A DNA stretch of 9,491 bases, taken from positions 1 through 9,491 of the forward strand of contig PWMM01000287.1 in the NCBI GenBank assembly GCA_003558195.1, given 5' to 3'. The notes under the pieces were generated by a model. The model saw nothing but the letters and a program-made list of their open reading frames with translations. It searched no databases and was not told the DNA's origin. The stretch comes from Syntrophomonadaceae bacterium (GTDB taxonomy: Bacteria > Bacillota > Dethiobacteria > DTU022). A program made the translations under genes and the position numbers. Positions 1 to 6,748 of this stretch are shown here, piece by piece; position 1 is the first letter of the stretch; each line of letters starts with the position of its first letter.

Positions 1-12
1 TTCTTTAAGCAT
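1..12 (-). CDS. ntpB: V-type ATPase subunit B, first four codons only
   Basis: Only the start of the gene is inside the window: ATG at 12-10 and then codons for Leu, Lys, Glu. It overlaps the ntpA stop (TAA at 7-5) by 8 nt in the ATGCTTAA arrangement. A near-perfect ribosome binding site (AAGGAGG, 27-21) sits 8 nt upstream. The deduced MLKE matches the usual beginning of bacterial V-type B subunits, and B follows A in the E. hirae-type gene order. B is the non-catalytic partner of A in the A3B3 head and supplies part of each nucleotide site. The call rests on context, the ribosome binding site and four residues; the body of the gene lies outside the window. Confidence 0.8.
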
Positions 13-1789
13 CTTCTTCCCCTCCTTCTCCGGCTAGTGGGGCAATCTGTTCTTTTATTTCACGTTTTATATCTTCCATTTCATTTATTTTATCTTCCGG
101 CATATAACGGGCGCGAGCAATTTTTTCCCGTACCGGAATTGAAAACAGTTTATCAAGGTCTAAATCAATAGCCTCTTTAGCTATAACAGCACCAGCTGCA
201 TGATGATAAGTCAGGATTATATCCATCATGTGGAACTGCTTCTCCAGGGAGCTGTAGGTGTCAATCTCATGCATGGCATTCTGGTGCAGGAAATCTTCTC
301 GCAAAGATTTAGATGTTTCCAGGACCAACCTTTCTTTTGAAGAAAGGGCATCAACGCCAACCAGGCGCACGATTTCTTCGAGCTCTGACTCTTCCTGAAG
401 AAGACGCATAGCTTCTTTGCGCATTTCATTCCACTGTTCGCCAATAGTTTCTCTAAAATAGGGCGCTACATTGTCTAAATAGAGCGAATAGCTTAATAAC
501 CAGTTGATAGCCGGAAAATGGCGCCGGTACGCAAGTGAAGCATCTAACCCCCAAAACACTTTGACGATACGTAATGTGCCCTGAGAAACTGGTTCAGAAA
601 GGTCACCGCCAGGTGGTGAAACAGCACCAACCAGGGTCAGGGCACCTTCTCTCTCTTCACTTCCCAGGCAAATTGTCCGACCTGAACGCTCATAAAAATC
701 TGCCAGACGAGAGCCAAGATAAGCAGGATATCCTTCTTCCCCGGGCATTTCTTCAAGGCGACCAGACATTTCACGCAAAGCTTCAGCCCAACGGGATGTC
801 GAATCTGCCATTAAAGCAACGCTATAACCCATATCCCTGAAATACTCGGCAATAGTTATACCGGTATAAATTGAAGCTTCTCGAGCTGCAACGGGCATGT
901 TTGAAGTATTGGCAATTAATACCGTTCTTTTCATCAGTGGTTCCCCAGATTTAGGATCTTGGAGCTCCGGGAACTCTAAAAGCACGTCAGTCATTTCATT
1001 GCCACGCTCACCACAGCCGATATAAACCACTATTTCCGCATCTGCCCATTTGGCCAGCTGGTGCTGGGTTACTGTTTTTCCACTACCAAATGGTCCGGGA
1101 ATACAGGCAGTTCCTCCCTTGGCTACCGGGAAAAAAGTGTCCAGAATTCGTTGACCGGTAATTAAAGGAACATGGGGGCCCATTTTTTCTTTGTAAGGCC
1201 TGCCTTTACGAACTGGCCATCGCTGCAACATGGTAATGTCATAATCGCCATCATCTGTTTCCAACCTGGCAATAACATCTGTCACAGTGGCTTCACCTTT
1301 TTTTATTTCTTTAATCTTACCGGCTGGGAAATTAGGTGGAACCATGACCCGGTGTTCAACTATGGTTGTTTCCTGGATAGTTCCAATAATATCACCAGCC
1401 TGAACTTGATCTCCATCCTTTACTGTTGGCTTAAAATCCCACTTACGATCCCGGTTCAGGGCATTAACTTCCACACCACGGGTAATATAATCGCCCACTT
1501 TTTCCTTAATTCCATCAAGGGGGCGCTGGACACCATCAAAAAATGATTCAATCATGCCAGGTCCAAGCTCAACACTAAGTGGTTCACCGGTAATGTAAAC
1601 AGGCTCACCAGGTCCAATTCCACCGGTTTCTTCATATACCTGTATGGAAGCCTGGTCCCCGCGTACCTCTACAATTTCACCCATTAAACGAAACTCACTG
1701 ACCCTGACCATATCATACATCCTGGCTGCGCCCATCTTGTCTGCTATCACAAGGGGACCGGATACTTTTATAATTCTTCCTGCATCCAA
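5..1789 (-). CDS. ntpA: V-type ATPase catalytic subunit A
   Basis: Catalytic subunit of the V1/A1 head; it couples ATP hydrolysis or synthesis to rotation. With the TTG start at 1789 it is 594 residues, close to E. hirae NtpA. Visible motifs: N-terminal beta-barrel beginning DAGRIIKVSGPL, Walker A GPFGSGKT (232-239), CGERGNE with Glu261 and Arg262, Walker B-type strand ending at Asp329 (ALMADSTSR), and SPPGGDLSEPVSQ from about 391. The longest open frame starts at an ATG at 1843, but its extra 18 residues lie wholly over the conserved 3' end of the F-subunit gene and resemble no A subunit. The TTG start has AGGAAAGAAGG (1808-1798) 8 nt upstream, and its N-terminus lines up with the family. 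It starts 4 nt after the F stop. No intein interrupts the P-loop. Confidence 0.97.
   Translation of the reverse strand: MDAGRIIKVSGPLVIADKMGAARMYDMVRVSEFRLMGEIVEVRGDQASIQVYEETGGIGPGEPVYITGEPLSVELGPGMIESFFDGVQRPLDGIKEKVGDYITRGVEVNALNRDRKWDFKPTVKDGDQVQAGDIIGTIQETTIVEHRVMVPPNFPAGKIKEIKKGEATVTDVIARLETDDGDYDITMLQRWPVRKGRPYKEKMGPHVPLITGQRILDTFFPVAKGGTACIPGPFGSGKTVTQHQLAKWADAEIVVYIGCGERGNEMTDVLLEFPELQDPKSGEPLMKRTVLIANTSNMPVAAREASIYTGITIAEYFRDMGYSVALMADSTSRWAEALREMSGRLEEMPGEEGYPAYLGSRLADFYERSGRTICLGSEEREGALTLVGAVSPPGGDLSEPVSQGTLRIVKVFWGLDASLAYRRHFPAINWLLSYSLYLDNVAPYFRETIGEQWNEMRKEAMRLLQEESELEEIVRLVGVDALSSKERLVLETSKSLREDFLHQNAMHEIDTYSSLEKQFHMMDIILTYHHAAGAVIAKEAIDLDLDKLFSIPVREKIARARYMPEDKINEMEDIKREIKEQIAPLAGEGGEEDA
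21..27 (-). promoter_or_regulatory. Ribosome binding site of ntpB inside the end of ntpA
   Basis: The minus strand reads AAGGAGG here, 8 nt before the ATG at 12-10. These bases are also the Gly-Glu-Gly-Gly codons near the C-terminus of subunit A (tail GEGGEEDA). One stretch therefore serves as coding sequence for A and as initiation signal for B, which favours coupled translation of two subunits needed in equal amounts. Confidence 0.8.
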
Positions 1790-1793
1790 GTTA

Positions 1794-2123
1794 TCAACCT
1801 TCTTTCCTGAAAAGAATGTCTGCGCCGATCGCTTTTTCGACATTTTTCCTTATTTGCTCAATACCAATACCCAGAGTTCCCTTACTATTTGGAATTAATA
1901 CTATCGTTGGCAAAAACCGCTTATATAGTTCATCAAGTACTGCCTGCATGCCCTGGGCTAATTCTTCGGTAATAAAAATTACCCCGTAATTATCAGCAAC
2001 CATCTTTTTTAAAAGCTCAACAGCCTCTTCTGTACTGGTTACTGGATATATATCCACACCGATAGTTTTAAACCCCATAATAGAATCTTTATCACCAATA
2101 ACTGCAATTTTATATGTAGACAT
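1794..2123 (-). CDS. ntpG: V-type ATPase subunit F (central stalk)
   Basis: Small central-stalk subunit that binds subunit D in the rotor and modulates the head; it is called NtpG in E. hirae. From the ATG at 2123 it is 109 residues, normal for the family. It opens with a Rossmann-like strand and turn (YKIAVIGDKDSIMGF), followed by the family-typical acidic segment ITEELA near residue 52 and a C-terminal helix ending GADIL. A GTG directly upstream (2126) is an equally possible start: GGGAG lies 7 nt before GTG and 10 nt before ATG. The gene overlaps the end of ntpC by 14 nt with the ATG start. Its last codons carry the ntpA ribosome binding site, so C, F and A are tightly coupled. Confidence 0.93.
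   Translation of the reverse strand: MSTYKIAVIGDKDSIMGFKTIGVDIYPVTSTEEAVELLKKMVADNYGVIFITEELAQGMQAVLDELYKRFLPTIVLIPNSKGTLGIGIEQIRKNVEKAIGADILFRKEG
1798..1808 (-). promoter_or_regulatory. Ribosome binding site deciding the TTG start of ntpA
   Basis: The minus strand reads AGGAAAGAAGG within the last codons of the F-subunit gene, then 8 nt containing the F stop codon (TGA, 1796-1794), then TTG at 1789-1787. The upstream ATG at 1843 has only a weak AAGGA placed 3 to 4 nt before it. Spacing and family alignment both favour TTG. Confidence 0.7.
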
Positions 2124-3114
2124 CACGCATTCGCTCCCTGATTGATTCAGCAGGCAGTTTGTTGATCTTGCCTACCAAAACAATGCGAATATTTTTTATC
2201 TCAATCTCTTTTGCCCACAAGTAGCCAACCAGGGGTTCAATACCAAATGGGACCCATTTACTTTCTCTAAGGTAAGCTGTTATAAAGTTATCAGACAATT
2301 TTTCCAGCAAAGAGGCCGAACCTTTTTCAGTCCACTCTCTCACACCTTCATTGACCAGATCAGCATAATCGCTCAATGCCAGCATAGATATCAGGGATTC
2401 TTCGGGCTCTTCAATCATGGCTGTCAGTTTATTTAGGGCTATAGAACCGTTAGGCAATAAAACTCTTGCTAAAAAGTCCCTGTTCAAACCCATGCGCTTG
2501 ATTCGAAGCAATGTTTTTAAATTATTCAAGTCTATCTGCCTGGTAAACAAGCCTTCCAGAAACTCTGATTCATACTCCCTGGCGCTATCGATCAATTGTT
2601 CATACAATACCTGGTCCAGGAGCAAATCAATTATCTGGGGATCACGATTTAGCATAAAATCGTCGTTAATGTTGTTAGCAGCCTGTCGAAGTTTACCAGG
2701 TAAAAACAAGTAATTATCTTCATTTACAGCATGCTCCAGCTTGGAGAGTTCTATCGATCCGACCGGTATTAATAGATCACTTTTTATCCCAAGGAATTTT
2801 GCCTTGAACAATACCTTCAAGTTGTGAATGTCGTATCTCAGAACTAAGCTTGCGATCATCTCTGGAATAGGACTAATTTTCAAAACGGTGTTGAAAGTAT
2901 AACTTAGCTCTTCCCCTAATACAGCTTCGAAGTTATAAACATCGTCCAATTCGGCCAGGGCAGCTGAATAGCCTGTTTCAGAAAGGATCTTTAAGGCTTC
3001 ACCGGAGTCAGATGAATTAACCATCCTTTCAAAATGGCCCTGATCTAACAGGCGGGTTTCCATGGCCTTAACCCGTGCAACTGCATATCCATAAATGGTG
3101 TTATCAATCAGCAT
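2110..3114 (-). CDS. ntpC: V-type ATPase subunit C (rotor adaptor, d-like)
   Basis: Funnel-shaped subunit that joins the central stalk (D/F) to the membrane K ring, homologous to eukaryotic subunit d. The product is 334 residues, essentially the length of E. hirae NtpC. It is mostly helical and soluble, with repeated leucine-rich, acidic helices such as FEAVLGEELSYTFN and LLRIKRMGLNRDFLAR; it has no signal peptide or membrane span. It ends EIEIKNIRIVLVGKINKL followed by a basic tail. The three-fold internal repeat known for the family is not obvious by eye. The ATG at 3114 is preceded by AAAGGAG (3132-3126), 11 nt away and partly inside a hairpin. Identity rests on the C-terminal segment, length and position between E and F. 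Confidence 0.93.
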   Translation of the reverse strand: MLIDNTIYGYAVARVKAMETRLLDQGHFERMVNSSDSGEALKILSETGYSAALAELDDVYNFEAVLGEELSYTFNTVLKISPIPEMIASLVLRYDIHNLKVLFKAKFLGIKSDLLIPVGSIELSKLEHAVNEDNYLFLPGKLRQAANNINDDFMLNRDPQIIDLLLDQVLYEQLIDSAREYESEFLEGLFTRQIDLNNLKTLLRIKRMGLNRDFLARVLLPNGSIALNKLTAMIEEPEESLISMLALSDYADLVNEGVREWTEKGSASLLEKLSDNFITAYLRESKWVPFGIEPLVGYLWAKEIEIKNIRIVLVGKINKLPAESIRERMRDVYI

Positions 3115-3122
3115 GTTATTCT

Positions 3123-3145
3123 GCTCTCCTTTCCCGGAGGAAAGC
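3123..3145 (-). promoter_or_regulatory. Hairpin overlapping the ntpC ribosome binding site
   Basis: In the 38-nt E-C gap the minus strand forms a perfect 6-bp stem, CTTTCC (3144-3139) with GGAAAG (3134-3129). The tetraloop is UCCG closed by C-G, a member of the stable UNCG class. The same 5' arm can instead pair as GCTTTCC (3145-3139) with GGAGAGC (3129-3123), 7 bp with one G-U, which would bury the ribosome binding site completely. The hairpin begins 8 nt after the ntpE stop, so a ribosome ending ntpE would melt it. A role in coupling or in setting the C:E ratio is inference. Confidence 0.55.
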
Positions 3146-3152
3146 TTGCCTG

Positions 3153-3755
3153 TTATTTAAAAAGCAGTTCGGCTACCTCGTACTCCAATTCATCTCTTTT
3201 GATTGCCAATAAAGATTCGAAGGAGCAGTTTATTTCCAAACCACGTCTTTGCAAAATAAAACCGCCTTTAATATTCCTGGTTTCATCTAAAAGCTTCAAC
3301 TTCCCTTCTTTCCCCTGTTCAACCAGGCTCTCGTTAACCTTATCTAAGAACTGATCCGTAATTTTCTTTTTATCCAGCTCATTAAAAATCACTGCTTCCG
3401 TTCCTGTATCGGTCATTTCAAGCAGAAGATCATTGATTACCGAAAGATAGTCCTGGTCTTTTTGACTTACCAGTTCTTCTAAGGCTCCCTGGAAAGCCTG
3501 GCCGATCATTTCCTGCTTGGCAGCAAGCAATTTTTTTCGCGCCTCCAACTGGGCCACACCGATGATCCGGCTTTTTTGTTCAGCTGCAGTTTTACGCGCC
3601 TGTTCAAGAATATGTTCCTTTCTCCGTTTAGCCTTCTCATTGGCTTCAGTTTCAATAACACTGGCTTTTTCAGAAGCCTCGGCTTTTACAGATTCTGCCC
3701 TGGCCTGCGCATCATCCATAACACGCTGTATAATCCTGTCCGCTCCTTCTTTCAA
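3153..3755 (-). CDS. ntpE: V-type ATPase subunit E (peripheral stalk)
   Basis: Peripheral-stalk subunit that pairs with subunit H as a long coiled coil and ties the top of the A3B3 head to subunit I. With the TTG start at 3755 it is 200 residues. Residues about 5 to 85 are a charged, alanine-rich coiled coil (DDAQARAESVKAEASEKAS and onward). The rest is the globular head-binding domain, containing GGFILQRRGLEINCSFE and ending in a hydrophobic helix. The open frame extends upstream to another TTG at 3776, but that one lacks a ribosome binding site. The start at 3755 has AAAGGAG (3770-3764) with an 8-nt spacer and gives MKEGADRIIQRV, like other bacterial E subunits. The gap to ntpK is 27 nt. 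Confidence 0.93.
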   Translation of the reverse strand: MKEGADRIIQRVMDDAQARAESVKAEASEKASVIETEANEKAKRRKEHILEQARKTAAEQKSRIIGVAQLEARKKLLAAKQEMIGQAFQGALEELVSQKDQDYLSVINDLLLEMTDTGTEAVIFNELDKKKITDQFLDKVNESLVEQGKEGKLKLLDETRNIKGGFILQRRGLEINCSFESLLAIKRDELEYEVAELLFK

Positions 3756-3782
3756 GCATCTCACTCCTTTAAGCAATCGGCA

Positions 3783-4253
3783 CTATACATCTATACCGAA
3801 CAGCATTAAGATTGTAGCCAGGAGGGCAAATACCGCATAAGTTTCAACCATAACAGCATATACAATCCCTTTACCCATTTCTTCCGGCCTTTTTGCAATC
3901 AGGTTGATTGATGATGCCAGCACCCGACCCTGGTAAATCCCTGAACTAAAGCCGGCAATAGCAATCGGCAGCGCCGCCATCAAAAAGGCATAACCCTGCT
4001 CGGCAGTTAAGTCAACCAGTTCTGCACCGACAATACCGATATCTTGCATGATTAAAAAACCAGCCAATAGTCCATATATACCCTGGGTTCCTGGAAGAGC
4101 CTGTAACAAAAGAGTTTGTCCAAATTTGTCCGGATCCTCTGAAACCAAGCCGCAGGCACTTTGACCGACTATCCCAATCCCAATCGCCGACCCGCTCCCG
4201 GCCAGACCAACTGCCAGAGCCACCCCCAGCATCGCTATTGCAATTCCTTCCAT
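3783..4253 (-). CDS. ntpK: V-type ATPase proteolipid subunit K, probable Na+ type
   Basis: Rotor-ring proteolipid carrying the coupling ion across the membrane. It has 156 residues, the same length as E. hirae NtpK, and four hydrophobic helices: about 4-36, 46-76, 88-118 and 127-153. They form two fused c-type hairpins. Only the second hairpin has the buried carboxylate, Glu137 (VETYAVF). The other Na+ ligands known from E. hirae NtpK (Leu61, Thr64, Gln65, Gln110, Glu139) have counterparts at Leu53, Thr56, Gln57 (ALPGTQG), Gln108 (YQGR) and Glu137. The first helix shows the GSGSAIGIGIVG packing motif. Na+ coupling is a prediction from these residues. The start is backed by a strong ribosome binding site after the longest spacer in the operon (60 nt), fitting a subunit needed in many copies. 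Confidence 0.96.
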   Translation of the reverse strand: MEGIAIAMLGVALAVGLAGSGSAIGIGIVGQSACGLVSEDPDKFGQTLLLQALPGTQGIYGLLAGFLIMQDIGIVGAELVDLTAEQGYAFLMAALPIAIAGFSSGIYQGRVLASSINLIAKRPEEMGKGIVYAVMVETYAVFALLATILMLFGIDV

Positions 4254-4261
4254 TTGTATAG

Positions 4262-4268
4262 CCTCCTT
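4262..4268 (-). promoter_or_regulatory. Strong ribosome binding site of ntpK
   Basis: The minus strand reads AAGGAGG, the full consensus, exactly 8 nt before the ATG at 4253. It follows a 60-nt non-coding spacer after the ntpI stop in which I see no stable hairpin. The E. hirae K ring holds ten copies per enzyme, so high initiation here makes sense as dosage control (inference). Confidence 0.75.
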
Positions 4269-4313
4269 TTTAGTTCCCTTAAAAATTAAATGCCTATCAG
4301 TAAGCAGCTCCTG

Positions 4314-6257
4314 TTATTTATCTGTTTCAACAATATCGATATAATTATTTTTTATCCTGAATGGCTTAAATGATCTTCCTCCACCTTCAAAAAACTTGTT
4401 AAAAAACTCAAGGTATTGCAAGCGGCTGGTGTGCACATAGGAGCTAAGAGTGCTAATGATCATGTTGAAGAAATGGCCAATCACCAGGATGACAACCAAA
4501 ATTACATAGCCTATGATGCTGCCAGCGGCCAGTTCACCTACAGAATTAACAACCATACCGATGACAACAGAAGCCAGACCCAGTGCAAACAAACGGGAAT
4601 AAGAGAGCACATCACTTAAATATTGCGTTACATTATACAGGCTTAACAGGCCGCTAAAGAATTTTAATAATAAGCTGCGTTGAGAACGACCCTGGGATAG
4701 AATCAAGCCGATTGCACCTGTCAGGGCTATCCATTGCCCGAAAACAACTCCAGCAACCCAGAGGATCAGGCCATTAAGAAAAATAAACCAAAAACCCTGA
4801 TCATAAATGGCATCTAAGATCTTACCGTCCTTAACATTCCTGTAAGCCTGAATGCCCATTCCGAAGTAAACCTGGAATAATCCTATGCCAAGAGCAGCTA
4901 TTAACATGGTCATGGGCTCTTCAAGCGGATTAAACAAAAGCGGTGGTAAAGCAATTAGATCACCAAAATAGCCACCCAGTAATATCCCGAAAGCAAAGGC
5001 AGAGATACCGCCTAAAATTAAAAGCTTTAATAACTGACGGCCAGATTCACCAAGTGTAAGTTTACGATACAGGTAAAGAGCAAGTAAACCTAAAAGAATG
5101 CCATACCCGGCATCAGAAAGGCAAATACCGAAATATAAAAAGAAAAAGGGAGCCATAAACGGCGTAGGATCGAGCTCATTTTTTTTGGGTGTGCTGTAAA
5201 GCTTTGTCACAACTTCATATGGCTCAGCCAGCCCTTTATTATGCAAGAGTACCGGTACTTGCTCCTGGGGACCGGGATCTCTGGTAGCCATACTTGCGGT
5301 TTCAGTATGCTCATTGATCATTGTTTCTAGATCATTTAGAACAGGCACCGGCACCCAACCCTCTATTAAGAAGCTATTATCAGTACGGGCCAGGTTATCC
5401 ACAGACTGATGTTTTTCATATTCATTATCCATGTAATCGTAACAAGCCATAAGCAGAGGACGGTGCACAAGCAGTTTTTCCACATCATTAAGGACCCTGC
5501 TTTTCTCCTGCTGCAAGCTCTCCAGTTTTTTATTCAAAGAGTCAATAATATCAGAGGGGGTGCCTTTCACGTCGGGGAAACTAGCTCTAGTAACTGCTTT
5601 ATTCCGAAAGAGCTCACCTATTTCCTGTTTTTTTTCTGATAGGGCAGAAAAAAAGAAATATACATTTTTATCATCAGTAAACACTTCATCCAGAAAATAC
5701 TCGGAAAAACTTTCGGAGAGAGCCTCTAGCAGAAGCGAATAATTATCTAATGGCACAATAAATAGATCCATCATAGTCCATTTTCCATCTTCAACTTCTT
5801 CCAGGGGCAGATCCATTGAAGCCCAGGGCTTTAAATCTTCTATTAAATTATAGGATTGGGTTTCTTCATTACGAATACTTACCAGCTTTTCTTCTGCCTC
5901 ACGACAGGCTTGATGGACACTTTCTACCTGGTCGAATGATTTGACATAGGAGCTAAATTCTTCATCAGTTAAATCGAGCTTACTTCCAGTAAATTGTTCA
6001 ACCATATTTTTTCTGATCGGGAAGTGACGCTGCAAAAAATCGAGACAAAACCGGATATCACTGCGGTAACTATCTATCTGATATAATTCTTCAGGAGTTT
6101 TTTCTGGTTCAAGCAGGGCTTTAAAATCTTTCCAGGCATCACCGGACTTGACATCTAAAAGCTCCATTATTCCCTTCTGGTGCAGAAGGTTGAATACTTT
6201 CTGCCTTTCTTGTTGATGCCCCAGGATATAGACTTTTTTCATGTCAATGATTGGCAT
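4314..6257 (-). CDS. ntpI: V-type ATPase subunit I (membrane stator, a-like)
   Basis: Stator membrane subunit that forms the two ion half-channels against the K ring and anchors the peripheral stalks. It has 647 residues, normal for bacterial I subunits. The N-terminal half (1 to about 360) is cytosolic, with coiled-coil stretches near 105-135 and 235-265 and the segment SFLIEGWVPVP at 295-305. The membrane half begins at PTPFMAPFFFLYFGICLSDAGYG (365-385) and has about seven or eight hydrophobic spans up to residue 605. The channel arginine expected to face Glu137 of K is Arg555 in LSYSRLFALG. The conserved SRLQYLEFF and GGGRSFKPF follow near 616-640. The ATG at 6257 overlaps the H gene by 14 nt; MPIIDMKKVYILG fits the family, although the upstream AAGG is weak and distant, suggesting coupling to H. 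Confidence 0.97.
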   Translation of the reverse strand: MPIIDMKKVYILGHQQERQKVFNLLHQKGIMELLDVKSGDAWKDFKALLEPEKTPEELYQIDSYRSDIRFCLDFLQRHFPIRKNMVEQFTGSKLDLTDEEFSSYVKSFDQVESVHQACREAEEKLVSIRNEETQSYNLIEDLKPWASMDLPLEEVEDGKWTMMDLFIVPLDNYSLLLEALSESFSEYFLDEVFTDDKNVYFFFSALSEKKQEIGELFRNKAVTRASFPDVKGTPSDIIDSLNKKLESLQQEKSRVLNDVEKLLVHRPLLMACYDYMDNEYEKHQSVDNLARTDNSFLIEGWVPVPVLNDLETMINEHTETASMATRDPGPQEQVPVLLHNKGLAEPYEVVTKLYSTPKKNELDPTPFMAPFFFLYFGICLSDAGYGILLGLLALYLYRKLTLGESGRQLLKLLILGGISAFAFGILLGGYFGDLIALPPLLFNPLEEPMTMLIAALGIGLFQVYFGMGIQAYRNVKDGKILDAIYDQGFWFIFLNGLILWVAGVVFGQWIALTGAIGLILSQGRSQRSLLLKFFSGLLSLYNVTQYLSDVLSYSRLFALGLASVVIGMVVNSVGELAAGSIIGYVILVVILVIGHFFNMIISTLSSYVHTSRLQYLEFFNKFFEGGGRSFKPFRIKNNYIDIVETDK

Positions 6258-6570
6258 CAGTTTTCACAACCTTATTTTTAATCAATGCAACTGCTTCCGG
6301 CATTTTCTTAGCCGCTTGCACTTTTAGCTGCTCAATATCATCTTCCTGCTTCTCCAACAAAGGCTTCGATTCTGCTTTAGCCTCTTTTTCCGCCATATTC
6401 AACGACTCGCGCGCTTCTTCTTCTGCCTGTGCTACTGCACTTTCCATGATTTTCTCGGCACTGACCTGCGCCTCTTTTAATGTTTTCCGAGCTTCCTGCT
6501 GAGCTTCCCGGACAAGTTCCTGGGCTCTCTCTTCTGTCTCTTTAATCGATTTAACCAGTTCCACTGCCAT
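6244..6570 (-). CDS. ntpF: V-type ATPase subunit H/G (peripheral stalk coiled coil)
   Basis: First gene of the ATPase operon, the AhaH/NtpF-type stalk subunit that pairs with E. From the ATG at 6570 it is 108 residues, almost wholly one charged helix rich in Ala, Glu and Lys from about 5 to 95, with no membrane span. Starts further upstream in frame are GTG at 6582 and 6579 and TTG at 6573. The ATG is preferred because AGGTGG lies 8 nt before it. Low-complexity coiled coils are hard to identify by sequence alone; the call depends on size, composition and position directly before subunit I, as in E. hirae and many bacterial V-type operons. Its last 14 nt overlap the start of ntpI. Confidence 0.88.
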   Translation of the reverse strand: MAVELVKSIKETEERAQELVREAQQEARKTLKEAQVSAEKIMESAVAQAEEEARESLNMAEKEAKAESKPLLEKQEDDIEQLKVQAAKKMPEAVALIKNKVVKTDANH

Positions 6571-6748
6571 CAACCTCACCACCTGTCATTGAATTAAGGC
6601 TTATTTTATAATATTGGTAATGGTAAAACGCCAGTTAGCATATAAAAAAATATTTAAAACGATCCTTTGTGAATAAAAAATAAGAGCAACCTTAAAGATT
6701 TTAGATAATTGTCAATATATAAACATAATCTCTGCAAGTTGAAGCATA
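6571..6748 (-). other. AT-rich leader of the ATPase operon, no clear promoter
   Basis: This is the longest intergenic gap in the window and the likeliest place for the ATPase operon promoter. On the minus strand I see a perfect TTGACA (6715-6710), but the sequence 16 to 18 nt downstream (around AGGTTG) is not a -10 box. A TATAAT near the end of comEB (6756-6751) has no matching -35. Two T-tracts (6680-6675 and 6650-6644) lack a GC-rich stem, so neither is a convincing terminator. Whether the ATPase genes have their own promoter or are read through from comEB is not settled by the sequence. Confidence 0.35.

Noticed and set aside
1044..1095. Possible intein at the P-loop of subunit A
   Set aside because: V-type A subunits are a known intein site, but the sequence runs through GPFGSGKT without interruption and the total length is normal.
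1172..1546. Open frame of 124 codons on the plus strand
   Set aside because: It lies antisense to the conserved core of subunit A, has a composition unlike a folded protein and no ribosome binding site. It is a shadow of the real gene. The other plus-strand open frames in the window were rejected for the same reason.
6710..6715. Perfect TTGACA on the minus strand upstream of the ATPase operon
   Set aside because: No acceptable -10 box lies 16 to 18 nt downstream, so I do not call a promoter from one hexamer in AT-rich DNA.
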